Below are positions 27,748 to 36,297 of a stretch of DNA of 64,000 nt, one piece after another. The translations under genes were made by a program, and so were the position numbers. Source of the stretch: Arenimonas terrae (lineage in GTDB: Bacteria > Pseudomonadota > Gammaproteobacteria > Xanthomonadales > Xanthomonadaceae); NCBI RefSeq assembly GCF_006265115.1, contig NZ_SMDR01000001.1:1550001-1614000 (forward strand), given 5' to 3'. Positions within the stretch are counted from its first letter, which is position 1. Each line of letters begins with the position of its first letter. The notes below the pieces were generated by a model. It saw nothing but the letters and a program-made list of their open reading frames with translations. It was not told the origin of the DNA and did not search any database.

Positions 27748-29238
27748 TTACAGTCCGCCCGCCGCCTGCGCCACTGCCCGGAACAGGGCACGGCCCTTGT
27801 TCATCGTCTCCTCCCACTCCTTCTGCGGGTCGGAGTCGTGCACGATCCCGGCGCCCGCCTGCACGTGCAGGCGGCCATCCTGGATCACCGCGGTGCGGAT
27901 GGCGATGGCGGTATCGGCATCGCCCCACCAGTTGAGGTAGCCGACCGCACCGGAATAGATGTTGCGCTTGACCGGCTCGAGCTCTCGGATCACTTCCAGC
28001 GCGCGGATCTTCGGCGCGCCGCTGACCGTGCCGGCCGGGAATGTGGCGCGCAGCACTTCGGCGAAACCCACGCCCTCGCGCAGGCGCCCCTGCACCTCGC
28101 TGACGATGTGCATGACGTGCGAATAGCGTTCGATGATGAAGCGGTCCGGCACGCGCACGCTGCCGGGCTGCGCGACCCGGCCGACGTCGTTGCGGCCCAG
28201 GTCGATCAGCATCAGGTGCTCGGCACGTTCCTTCGGGTCGGCCAGCAGCTCGGCTTCCAGCGCCAGGTCCCGCTCGTGCGTGGCGCCGCGCGGGCGGGTG
28301 CCGGCGATCGGGCGCACGGTCACTTCGCCGCCCTGCAGCCGTACCAGGATCTCCGGCGAGCTGCCCACCACCTGGGTGCCGCCGAGGTCGAGGAAATACA
28401 TGTAGGGCGAGGGATTGAGCGCGCGCAGCGCCCGGTACACGTCCACCGGCCGCGCGCGGAACGGCACGCTCATGCGCTGGCTCAGCACCACCTGGAAGAT
28501 GTCGCCGGCGCGGATGTATTCCTTCGACTTTTCGACCGCGGCCAGGAAGCCTTCCTTCGTGAAGCCGGAAACGAAGTCCTGTTCGCTCAGCAGCGACGGG
28601 TCGAGCACGTCGGGATAGCTGCGGCCGGAGTGGCGCAGGCGGTAAACCAGCTCGTCAAGCCGGCGCACGGCCTTGGCATAAGCCTGCGGCTCGGCCGGAT
28701 CGGCGTGCACGACCAGGTACAGCCGGCCCTTGAGGTTGTCGAACACCGCGACTTCCTCGCTGAGCATCAGCAGGGCATCGGGCGTGCCGAGCTGGTCGGG
28801 CTTCTGCGTGCCGTCGGACATCGGGCCGGCCAGGCGCGGCTCGATCCAGCCGATGGTCTCGAAGCCGAAATAGCCCACCAGGCCGCCGGTGAACGCCGGC
28901 AGGTCGGGCATCTTCGGCACGGCGAACGATTCGCGGAGGCGGTCGACTTCGGCCAGCGGGTCGTCGAGCTGCCGGGTCTCGGTCAGTTCGCCGTGTTCGC
29001 GCACTTCCAAGGCATGGCCGCGGAAGGTGTAGGTGCGTCGCGCGGGCAGGCCGATGATCGAATACCGTCCCCAGGTCTCGCCGCCCTCGACGGATTCGAA
29101 CAGGTAGGTGTGGGGGCCGTCCGCCAGTTTCAGGTACACCGACAGGGGGGTATCCAGGTCGGACAGGACTTCGCGCACCACGGGGATGCGGTTGTGGCCT
29201 TCGGCGGCGAGGCGTTTGAACTCTTCGGCGTCGATCAC
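27748..29238 (-). CDS. trpE: Anthranilate synthase component I
   Basis: A 496-residue chorismate-using enzyme that makes anthranilate with TrpG. Conserved chorismate-binding stretches: SPYMYFLDLGG, PEILVRLQGGEVTVRPIAGTRPRG, LIDLGRNDVGRVA, FPAGTVSGAPKIRALE and YSGAVGYLNWWGD. The tryptophan feedback element is LFESVEGGE near residue 45. The start is the GTG at 29238; the frame is open for another 196 codons upstream, but those cross promoter and repeat R2. A TATACT (29268-29273) predicts a leader of about 24 bases. Confidence 0.95.
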   Translation of the reverse strand: MIDAEEFKRLAAEGHNRIPVVREVLSDLDTPLSVYLKLADGPHTYLFESVEGGETWGRYSIIGLPARRTYTFRGHALEVREHGELTETRQLDDPLAEVDRLRESFAVPKMPDLPAFTGGLVGYFGFETIGWIEPRLAGPMSDGTQKPDQLGTPDALLMLSEEVAVFDNLKGRLYLVVHADPAEPQAYAKAVRRLDELVYRLRHSGRSYPDVLDPSLLSEQDFVSGFTKEGFLAAVEKSKEYIRAGDIFQVVLSQRMSVPFRARPVDVYRALRALNPSPYMYFLDLGGTQVVGSSPEILVRLQGGEVTVRPIAGTRPRGATHERDLALEAELLADPKERAEHLMLIDLGRNDVGRVAQPGSVRVPDRFIIERYSHVMHIVSEVQGRLREGVGFAEVLRATFPAGTVSGAPKIRALEVIRELEPVKRNIYSGAVGYLNWWGDADTAIAIRTAVIQDGRLHVQAGAGIVHDSDPQKEWEETMNKGRALFRAVAQAAGGL

Positions 29239-29267
29239 GGGCTTCGGTCGGTTCCAGGCGGCCTTGG

Positions 29268-29273
29268 AGTATA
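29268..29273 (-). promoter_or_regulatory. -10 box of trpE
   Basis: TATACT on the minus strand, 29 bases before the GTG start. The -35 position falls at 29290-29297, which is the terminal hairpin of repeat R2, and shows no TTGACA-like match. There is no attenuator peptide. Confidence 0.55.
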
Positions 29274-29289
29274 TCCGCGCCCCTTGCCC

Positions 29290-29833
29290 TTGCGCTTGGC
29301 GCGCAAGCAGGTCACTTGCTCGCTTGCGGTTGTTCCGGTGTGCGCCACCGCAGACAGGAGGGGGTGCCTGCCCGCTCGGGCGTGAGCGGCATCCTGCCCA
29401 ACTCACTCGCGGCCGTTGCGGGCATCCTGCCCTCCACTTCAGGCACCCCCTCCTGTCTACGGCGTCGCCACGACTCATCTTGGCGAGCCGAGGGGACAAG
29501 CGCGTGCCCCCAGAAGGCACGGAAGCTCGCTGCTTGGATAGAAATGGCTTCGGGGCAGACCGGGGCGAGCCGCAGCTCGAAAGCGTAGGCGCCAAATGCT
29601 TCGCCAAAGCGAGCTTCACGGATTCGACAAGCCGGCCCGGAGGGTCCGCAGGCCGTCGTGCGTGAGGTCTCTTCCCGGGGCTTCGAAAACAGGGACGTTT
29701 TCGATGAGCCTCCATGGATGGATTCACGGCGTCCCCGGGAAGAGCCCTCACGTACGGCGGACCATCGCCAGAACCGGTCCCGGCACCAGACCAACAAGGA
29801 CCCGAGCAAATGACCTGCTTGCGCAACGCGCAA
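29290..29833 (+). repeat. R element copy 2 (R2)
   Basis: A 544-bp copy with left end TTGCGC-N5-CGCAAGCAGGTCA and an inverted right end (29811-29833). Structure A has a 19-bp stem (29352-29370 with 29440-29458) around a 69-base core (29371-29439) that differs from R1 at one base only. Structure B has a 20-base stem with one mismatch (29661-29680 with 29733-29752) holding a hairpin with CTTCGAAAAC and GTTTTCGATG arms. It occupies most of the 718-base space between trpE and the sortase kinase gene; the remaining 123 bases (29834-29956) show nothing recognisable. Confidence 0.85.
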
Positions 29834-29956
29834 GACGCAAGCGTGCGCCGGCGAACGGGGAGAAAAGAAATATTCCGCAGGCAGGATGGCGTGGCGCGGA
29901 AGCGACCGGCTTGACCAGGGACGACCGCAGGGGGCAGGGACGCCCCCGACCACGCC

Positions 29957-31966
29957 TCAGGGCATGCCGCGCAGACGCAGGATGAATTCGACGCCGTCGC
30001 CGGCGGGGAGATTGCGCGCCTCCGCGTGGCCCCGGTGCAGCTCGGCGACCAGCTTCACCACGTACAGGCCGAAACCCAGGTGCGCCCCGCCCTCGGCCCG
30101 CTGCGGCTTGCCGCGCAGGCTGACCAGCGAATCGAACAGCCGCGCCCGCATCGCCTCCGGCACCGTCGGCCCCTGGTTGGCCAGCACCAGCCGCGCCCCT
30201 TCGCCGTCGGACTGCAGCGACAGCCGCACCCAGCCGTCGTCCGGACAGAAGCCGCGCGCGTTGTCGACCAGCTTGTCCAATGCCTGCACCACCAGCTCCG
30301 GCGCGCCGCGCATCGGCAGCGGCGCCGACGGAAGCTCGACCGTGAATGCGCGCGGCTGCAGCAGGCTGCGATAGCCCTCGGCGCAGCCCTCGATCAGCGC
30401 GCGCAGGTCGAAGGCCTCGGCTTCCGACGATTCGATCGCGTGCTCGATGCGCGTCACCTCGCTCATCGTGCGCACCAGCGTACCCATGCGCTCGACGCCG
30501 TCGCGGGCGCGCTGCACGTAGGGCCGCGCCTCGGGCGGCAGCGCCGCCGACTCGAGGTTGTCGAGCGAGGTGCGCACGATGGCCAGCGGCGTGTTGAGCT
30601 CGTGCGAGAGCTTGCCCGACAGCGAACGCAGGTAGTCGGTGTAGGCCGAGACCTGGTCGAGCAGGCTGGCGAAGCTGCGCGAAAGGTCGCCGACTTCGTC
30701 GCTGGCCGCCGTGCGCGGGAAGGGCGTGACCTTGCCCTCGCGGTCGAGCGCGCGTTCGGCGGCGTCACGCAGGCGGCGGATGCGCGCGCTCAGGCGCGAG
30801 GCGAACAGGAACATCACGCCACCCGAGGCCAGCAGCGCCACCACGCTGACACCGAGCAGGCCGGAGAAGGCGCGGTCGGTGAGCAGCAGCACTTCGGAGT
30901 TGGTGCGTTCGAGCAGCAGGGCCGCGCGCACCTGGCCGTCCACCCGCAGTGGCACCGCGGCCGACAGCAGCAGGCGCGTGCCGTAGGGGTCGCGGCGCCA
31001 GGCCACGCCGGGTTCACCGGCGATCGCGGCGGCCAGCTCGGCACGCATCAGCCGGCGCGCGTCGGGTGCGTCGTCGGCGACGGCGCGTACGTCGCGGAAC
31101 AGCAGGCCGCGATAGAGGCCGCGGCGCCAGGGCAGAAGGTCCTCTTCGGTGTCGTCGGCCTGCAGGCGGCCGGCGCGCGTGATCACCCAGGCCTCGCGGT
31201 CGGTCAGCGTGACGCGCATGCCCGGCGGCGCCAGCGCCAGCAGCTCCGGCTCCAGCGCGCCGACATAGCCGTGCACGGGCCGCAGCTGCAGCCGGCCCTC
31301 GGCATCGAGACTGCCGGCGGTGCGGCGGCCGCCGTCGGCGTCCAGGTCGCGCGCCTCGATCGCCAGCGCACGCACGACCACGGCCTGAGGCAGCGCCAGT
31401 TCGACGGTGTAGCCCTGTTCGTGTTCGCGCCAGAAGCCTTCCACGCGGATCGGCGGCGGCAGTCCGTCCTCGCCGGCGACGTGCAGTTCGCCGCTGGCGC
31501 TGTTGGCCAGGCGCAGCACCAGGTCGCCGGACGGACCCGACACCCGCAGCCGCAGGCGGTCGAACTCGAGATCGGCCGGCCAGTGCGCCTCGCCGCGCTG
31601 GCGGCTGGTGTCGTCGACCTGGACCAGCAGGTGCAGGCGCTCGTTGGCGCGCGCGGCGCTCAGGCGCAGCCAGGGCCGGCCGCTGCCGAACGTGTAGGGA
31701 TCGGCCTGCGCGCCCTGCCAGTCGCCGGCCTCGCCATCCAGGCGCGGCGCGAAATCGAGGCGATGCACGAACCAGCCCGGCTGCGCCGGCGGCAGGCGCC
31801 CGGGGCGGACCGCGACGCTGCGCGCCAGCGCTTCCGCCGAGGCCAGCAGCGCCTGCTCCTGGCCCTGGCGCAGCAGGAACTCCATCTGCCGCACGAACTG
31901 CCAGCCGGCCCAGGGCAGCACCAGGATCGACAGCGCGACCAGCAGCAGTTTTCCGCGCAGGGTCAT
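29957..31966 (-). CDS. pdsS: Histidine kinase of the dedicated sortase system
   Basis: A 669-residue membrane kinase: N-terminal helix (about 7-25), a long periplasmic region of about 340 residues (with a carbohydrate-binding-like part rich in PYTFGSGRPWLRLSAA), second helix (about 372-395), HAMP (about 396-450), HisKA with H455 in KLSHELNTPLAIVRTSLDNL, and HATPase_c with DKLVDNARGF and GFGLYVVKLVAELH. Context identifies it: it is next to a matching response regulator and the sortase-substrate pair on the other strand, as in the proteobacterial dedicated sortase systems. Its start abuts the pdsR stop. Confidence 0.87.
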   Translation of the reverse strand: MTLRGKLLLVALSILVLPWAGWQFVRQMEFLLRQGQEQALLASAEALARSVAVRPGRLPPAQPGWFVHRLDFAPRLDGEAGDWQGAQADPYTFGSGRPWLRLSAARANERLHLLVQVDDTSRQRGEAHWPADLEFDRLRLRVSGPSGDLVLRLANSASGELHVAGEDGLPPPIRVEGFWREHEQGYTVELALPQAVVVRALAIEARDLDADGGRRTAGSLDAEGRLQLRPVHGYVGALEPELLALAPPGMRVTLTDREAWVITRAGRLQADDTEEDLLPWRRGLYRGLLFRDVRAVADDAPDARRLMRAELAAAIAGEPGVAWRRDPYGTRLLLSAAVPLRVDGQVRAALLLERTNSEVLLLTDRAFSGLLGVSVVALLASGGVMFLFASRLSARIRRLRDAAERALDREGKVTPFPRTAASDEVGDLSRSFASLLDQVSAYTDYLRSLSGKLSHELNTPLAIVRTSLDNLESAALPPEARPYVQRARDGVERMGTLVRTMSEVTRIEHAIESSEAEAFDLRALIEGCAEGYRSLLQPRAFTVELPSAPLPMRGAPELVVQALDKLVDNARGFCPDDGWVRLSLQSDGEGARLVLANQGPTVPEAMRARLFDSLVSLRGKPQRAEGGAHLGFGLYVVKLVAELHRGHAEARNLPAGDGVEFILRLRGMP

Positions 31967-32656
31967 TCAGGCGCGCCAGCGGTAGCCGGCGCCGTGCACG
32001 GTGTCGATCTCGTCGAAGGCGGCGTCGAGGGCCTGGAACTTCCGGCGGATGCGCTTGATGTGCGAGGTGATCGTCGCGTCGTCCACCACTACCTGGGCTT
32101 CGCGCATCAGCTGCTCGCGCGATTTCACGTGGCCGGGGTAGCGCACCATCGCATGCACCATCCAGAACTCGGTGACGGTAAGGGCGACGTCCTGCTCGTT
32201 CCAGGTGATGCGCATGCGCTCGAGCTCGAGCGTGAGCCCGCGCAGCCGGAACACCGACTCGCGCGCCTGCGGCGCCGCCAGCGAATCCAGGCGCCGGAAC
32301 AGCGCGTGGATGCGCGCGGTCAGCTGCGGCAGGCTGGTGTCCTTGCTCAGGTAGTCGTCGGCGCCCAGGCGCAGGCCCGAGATCACGTCGAAGTCGGAAT
32401 CGCGCGCGGTCAGGAACAGGATCGGCAGGGTGGCCGAGCGCGCACGCAGCTCGCGACAGAGGTCGAAGCCGCCCTCGGGCTCGTCGCCCAGGCCGACGTC
32501 GATGATGACCAGGTCGGGCAGCTTCAGCGCGAAGCCGGCCCTGGCCTCGGCGCGGCTGGCGAATGGAAGCACGCCGTAGCCGTGGCGGCGCAGCGCCTCG
32601 GCGTAGTTGGCGCGGATGGCGGGTTCGTCTTCGACGATGGCGACGGTGCGTGACAT
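31967..32656 (-). CDS. pdsR: Response regulator of the dedicated sortase system
   Basis: A 229-residue OmpR/PhoB-type regulator. Receiver domain: D9-E10-type acidic pair (VEDEPAI), phospho-acceptor D53 (LVIIDVGLG), T in LFLTARDS and K in YLSKD. The C-terminal winged helix ends VHGAGYRWRA; the recognition helix region is TITSHIKRIRRKF. It probably controls the divergent sortase operon from the 142-base shared intergenic region (inference). TAGGCT ends seven bases before the ATG, a leaderless context, and fixes the start at 32656. Confidence 0.88.
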   Translation of the reverse strand: MSRTVAIVEDEPAIRANYAEALRRHGYGVLPFASRAEARAGFALKLPDLVIIDVGLGDEPEGGFDLCRELRARSATLPILFLTARDSDFDVISGLRLGADDYLSKDTSLPQLTARIHALFRRLDSLAAPQARESVFRLRGLTLELERMRITWNEQDVALTVTEFWMVHAMVRYPGHVKSREQLMREAQVVVDDATITSHIKRIRRKFQALDAAFDEIDTVHGAGYRWRA

Positions 32657-32798
32657 GGCGGCCAGCCTAGGCCAGCCGCAGGGGCGCGGGCAATGCGCTG
32701 CCCGCAAATCGCCACATTTCATCGCCGCGCTGCCCGCAGCGGGCCCCGGCGCCCGCCCGCAACGGGCGTGGAATGGCCCCGTCACCCAGGAGCCCACC

Positions 32799-34859
32799 AT
32801 GCACCAGCGCGAAACCCGAAAGCCCCGCCTCTTCCGATCCCGCCGCCTGCCGCCGCGGCCGGTGATCTGGTTCTACCTGTGGCTGAGCCTGGCCGTGGCC
32901 CTGGTCTTCGCCTGCCTGCCGGCCTTCGCCAGCGAGCGGGCGCAGGCCACCGACCCCGAGCCCGAAGGCCTGATGCTGCGCGCCGGCGACCAGTGGGTCG
33001 CGTCCATCGCCATGGACACCACGGTGGACATGCAGGTGCACGGACTGCTTGCCGAAGTCAGCGTGCGCCAGACCTACCGCAACGACACCAGCGAATGGCG
33101 CGAAGGCCGCTACCTGCTGCCGCTGCCCGAGAACGGCGCGGTGGGTGCGCTGACCCTGCGCATCGGCGAGCGCCTGATCGAAGGCGAAATCCGCGAGAAG
33201 GCGCAGGCCCAGGCCGAATACGCCGCGGCGGTCGCCAGCGGCCAGCGCGCCAGCCTGGTGGAACAGAACCGCCCGAACCTGTTCCAGACCGCCGTTGCCA
33301 ACATCGGCCCGGGCGAAGAGGTGGAGATCGAGGTGCGCTACTGGCAGCCGGTGCTCTACCGCGACGGCGTGTTCTCGCTGACCCTGCCGCTGACGCTGAC
33401 GCCGCGCTACCTGCCGGGCAACGACGGCGGATCCTATGCGCAGCAGACCGAAGACTTCCGGATGCTGCCCGCCGCAAATGCGCCTGAAGCGCTGCCCGCC
33501 GTCGCCGGTGCCCACGACGCCGGTTCGGCGCTGCCGCCGACCGTGTCGGTGACCGCCGAGATCGAGCCCGGCCTGCCGCTGCAGAGCCTAACCAGCCCCA
33601 GCCACGCGGTGACCGTTGCGGCCGAGGGCCCGACCTATCGGGTCACGCTGGCCCAGCTCGTCGAGTCCGGCGACCGCGATTTCGAGCTGCGCTGGGAGCC
33701 GGTGCCGAGCAAGGCGCCGCGCAGCGCGGTGTTCACCGACCGCTACGCCGGCGAGGACTTCGCCCTGGTGATGCTGGTGCCGCCGACCCTGCCGACCGCG
33801 CCGCTGCCCCGCGAACTGATCCTGGTGATCGACAACTCCGGCTCGATGTCCGGCGCGTCCATGACGCAGGCGATCGAGGCCGCCGACCGCGCCCTGGCCC
33901 GCCTGCAGCCGGGCGACCGCTTCAACGTGGTGCGCTTCGACGACACCTTCGACCTGCTGTTCCCGACGCCGGTGCCGGCGCAGCCGGGCAATGTCGCCCG
34001 CGCCCGCGCCTACGTGCGCTCGCTCACCGCCGACGGCGGCACCGAGATGCTGCCGGCCCTGCGCGCGGCTTTCGAAGGCCAGGCGCCGGCCGGTTTCCTG
34101 CGCCAGGTGGTGCTGGCCACCGACGCCGCCGTCGGCAACGAGGACGAGCTGCTGCAGCTGATCGAAAGCGCGCGCGGCGAGGCCCGCCTGTTCCCGATCG
34201 GCATCGGCAGTGCGCCCAACGGCCACTTCCTGCGCAAGGCCGCCGAGGCCGGCCGCGGCACCCAGACCCTGATCCGCGACGTCAATGAAGTCACCGAGCG
34301 CATGGACGCGCTGCTGGCCAAGCTCGACAAGCCTGCCATGCGCGACGTGCAGCTGGACTGGCCGGGCGTGGCCGAGATGTACCCGGCACGCGTTCCCGAC
34401 CTCTACGCCGGCGAGGCCGTGCAGGTGATCGCGCGCCTGGACCGCCTGCAGGACGCCGTCACCGTGCGCGGCCTGCGTCCGCAGCCCTGGGTGCGCCGCG
34501 TGCCGCTGACCGGCGGCCACGCCACTGCCTCGCCCGGCATCGGCCGGCTCTGGGCCCGCGCCCGCATCGATTCGCTGGAGGACGAACTTCGCCGCGGCGG
34601 CGACGCCCACAGCCTGCGCGCCCAGGTGGTGGACGTCGCGCTGCGCCACGGGCTGGTCAGCACCTACACCAGCCTGGTGGCGGTGGACCGCACGCCGGCG
34701 CGGCCGAAGGACGAGGCGATGGGCAGCACACGCCTGCTCAATGCCACGCCCGAGGGGTCGCTGCAGTTCGCCCAGGGCAGCCTCGGCTGGCAGCGCGAGC
34801 TGCTGATCGCCCTGGTGCTCGCCCTCACCGCCTTCGTCCTGATGCGTTTCCGGAGCTGA
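32799..34859 (+). CDS. Sortase target protein with VIT and VWA domains
   Basis: A 686-residue protein of the marine proteobacterial sortase target type. Order: long basic N-terminus then signal helix (about 23-47, ending AFAS), VIT domain (about 55-185, with EVSVRQTYRND and NIGPGEEVEIEVRYW), VWA domain (about 335-500) with a MIDAS DNSGSMS (D345, S347, S349), a linker, a C-terminal helix (about 663-683) and a short basic end (RFRS). That is a sorting-signal layout, but the motif before the helix has no standard LPXTG; LNATP is the nearest. CAGGAG precedes the ATG. It starts the operon with the GN sortase. Confidence 0.88.
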   Translation: MHQRETRKPRLFRSRRLPPRPVIWFYLWLSLAVALVFACLPAFASERAQATDPEPEGLMLRAGDQWVASIAMDTTVDMQVHGLLAEVSVRQTYRNDTSEWREGRYLLPLPENGAVGALTLRIGERLIEGEIREKAQAQAEYAAAVASGQRASLVEQNRPNLFQTAVANIGPGEEVEIEVRYWQPVLYRDGVFSLTLPLTLTPRYLPGNDGGSYAQQTEDFRMLPAANAPEALPAVAGAHDAGSALPPTVSVTAEIEPGLPLQSLTSPSHAVTVAAEGPTYRVTLAQLVESGDRDFELRWEPVPSKAPRSAVFTDRYAGEDFALVMLVPPTLPTAPLPRELILVIDNSGSMSGASMTQAIEAADRALARLQPGDRFNVVRFDDTFDLLFPTPVPAQPGNVARARAYVRSLTADGGTEMLPALRAAFEGQAPAGFLRQVVLATDAAVGNEDELLQLIESARGEARLFPIGIGSAPNGHFLRKAAEAGRGTQTLIRDVNEVTERMDALLAKLDKPAMRDVQLDWPGVAEMYPARVPDLYAGEAVQVIARLDRLQDAVTVRGLRPQPWVRRVPLTGGHATASPGIGRLWARARIDSLEDELRRGGDAHSLRAQVVDVALRHGLVSTYTSLVAVDRTPARPKDEAMGSTRLLNATPEGSLQFAQGSLGWQRELLIALVLALTAFVLMRFRS

Positions 34860-34862
34860 CCC

Positions 34863-34937
34863 ATGATCGCCCGCTTCGTCGCCTGCCTGTTCTGCGTCGC
34901 CCTGCTCTGCCTGCTGCGCGATCCCGCACAGGCCTGA
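34863..34937 (+). CDS. Possible 24-residue signal-peptide-like microprotein
   Basis: ATG at 34863 opens a 24-codon ORF beginning MIARFVACLFCVALLCLLR and ending PAQA before TGA. It is one hydrophobic helix with three cysteines and an AQA signal-peptidase-like end, with nothing after the cleavage site. GGAG (34851-34854 area) of the previous gene's last codons is at ribosome-site distance. It starts three bases after the substrate gene's stop. It may be a membrane microprotein, a translational spacer or a decayed gene. Confidence 0.4.
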   Translation: MIARFVACLFCVALLCLLRDPAQA

Positions 34938-34964
34938 TCCCACGCCACCCTGGAGAAATGCGCC

Positions 34965-35150
34965 ATGGTCCTGATCGTCGAACGCCGCGATGCCCCGTCG
35001 CCCACGGCCATCGTGGATCCCGGCCCGCGTTCGCTCGAGCGCGCGCTCAAGCACATGCATTGGCACTTCCTTCCGGGCGACGCCAGCCCGCTGGTGCAGC
35101 GCCGGGCGAGCTTCCTGTCTTCGTCACCGACGGCGCAGGAGGCGCCGTGA
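34965..35150 (+). CDS. Small hypothetical protein in the sortase operon
   Basis: A 61-residue ORF with a Shine-Dalgarno TGGAGA ten bases before its ATG. It has no membrane helix; the sequence is MVLIVERRD at the start, a conserved-looking aromatic stretch KHMHWHFLPGD in the middle and a Ser/Thr-rich tail. The stop TGA overlaps the GTG start of the sortase (GTGA), which implies translation in this frame. I do not recognise it. Confidence 0.5.
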   Translation: MVLIVERRDAPSPTAIVDPGPRSLERALKHMHWHFLPGDASPLVQRRASFLSSSPTAQEAP

Positions 35151-35776
35151 TCTTCCGTCGCGCGCGGTCCGCATCAGGGATGTACCCTCGGGGCAAGGAA
35201 GCCCCACCCAACGAGTTGCGATGCTGGCTCCAACGCAGCCTGATGGTCGGTTCACTAGCGCTGGCGCTTCATGCGAGCTGGCTCCCGGCCAAGGCGGTGC
35301 TCGCCCAGCAACTTCTGGCCTCGTCGTGGGAATCGAGCAAGCACGACGGCTACCCGCACCGCCCCTGGCCCTGGGCCGACACCCACCCCGTCGCGCGCAT
35401 CGAGCAGCCGCGCCTGGGCATCTCGCAGGTGGTGCTGGCCGGCGATGCCGGCCGGCCATTGGCCTTCGGTCCCGGCTGGGCGGAATCGAGCGCACGGCCG
35501 GGCAGCGCGGCCGGCACGGTAGTCATCAGCGGCCATCGCGACACCCACTTCGCGTGGCTGCGCGACCTGCGGGCCGGCGACATCGTGCGGCTCGAACACG
35601 GCGGCGGCCAGCGCGACTACCGCGTCACCGCCTTCGACGTCGTCGATTCCCGTCGCCATCGCCTGTCCGCCACCGACCACGACCAGCTCGTACTAGTCAC
35701 CTGCTGGCCCTTCGACGCCACCGCGCCGCGCGGCCCGATGCGCTATCTGGTCACATTGGTGGCGGTGGAAGCATGA
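35147..35776 (+). CDS. Class GN sortase
   Basis: A 209-residue membrane-anchored transpeptidase of the gram-negative sortase class. A helix (about 33-50, MVGSLALALHASWLPA) is followed by the AKAVLAQQLL helix, WPWADTHPVARIEQPRLG, and the beta-barrel core. Catalytic residues: H130 in SGHRDTHF, C186 in LVTCWPFD and the arginine in GPMRYLV. It should cleave and transfer the VWA protein encoded upstream. The start is taken as the GTG at 35147, coupled to the small ORF; ATG 35180 is a shorter alternative. Confidence 0.9.
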   Translation: MIFRRARSASGMYPRGKEAPPNELRCWLQRSLMVGSLALALHASWLPAKAVLAQQLLASSWESSKHDGYPHRPWPWADTHPVARIEQPRLGISQVVLAGDAGRPLAFGPGWAESSARPGSAAGTVVISGHRDTHFAWLRDLRAGDIVRLEHGGGQRDYRVTAFDVVDSRRHRLSATDHDQLVLVTCWPFDATAPRGPMRYLVTLVAVEA

Positions 35777-35810
35777 GAGGGTGCAGCCGCGGGGGCCTGG
35801 GTCCTACAGC

Positions 35811-36275
35811 CTAGTAAAGGACATGGAGCCTCCACTCCGGTGAGGACTGATGGCAAGCGTATTCTTCGGAGAACTCCGCCAGGTAGCTGTATCCCTTTCC
35901 GCGCCCAGCCAAGTCCAACAAGAACAGGCGAAGCTGCTCGAGAACGGCGGGACTCCCCCAGATGCGGAGGATGTCGCGCTGCTCCCAGTCACTCACCGAG
36001 GGATAGCGGTTGTCCTGATTCTGAAGCGAAGTCATCAGAATTCCTGCTTCAGAGTCGCTGTCGATCTCGATCCGGATGTGCGACGCGGTGTAAAGGGTCG
36101 CAACCGTCTTGCCGCGGATTGCCGCTTCAACGGCTCTGGAGAATTCGACGTAATCGCTCGGCTTGCCGTATAGAACGAAATCGTCAATGAGTCCGTTGAT
36201 GGCAAACAGCTTGCGATATTCCAAGTGGAGCATTGGCACCCCTGACGCCCGTTTGATCCGCTCATCGACTTCCAT
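35811..36275 (-). CDS. Hypothetical protein, possibly immunity-type
   Basis: A 154-residue soluble protein with acidic and aromatic character, no signal and no helix. The end reads VLEQLRLFLLDLAGRGKGYSY then SPEWRLHVLY, a pattern that recalls Imm32-like immunity domains, but this is a weak resemblance. Base composition is clearly lower in GC than its neighbours, suggesting recent transfer. No toxin gene is adjacent. It is convergent with the sortase gene and 22 bases from rraA. Confidence 0.5.
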   Translation of the reverse strand: MEVDERIKRASGVPMLHLEYRKLFAINGLIDDFVLYGKPSDYVEFSRAVEAAIRGKTVATLYTASHIRIEIDSDSEAGILMTSLQNQDNRYPSVSDWEQRDILRIWGSPAVLEQLRLFLLDLAGRGKGYSYLAEFSEEYACHQSSPEWRLHVLY

Positions 36276-36297
36276 CCGCGTTGGCCCGCGGAAAAAA

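Noticed and set aside
27748-29826. 692-residue frame that extends trpE upstream through R2
   Set aside because: The extension crosses the trpE -10 box and the repeat. The GTG at 29238 gives the family start and length.
29957-31966. CreC-type kinase identity for the sensor gene
   Set aside because: The domain layout and the adjacent regulator, VIT/VWA substrate and GN sortase fit the dedicated sortase kinase better.
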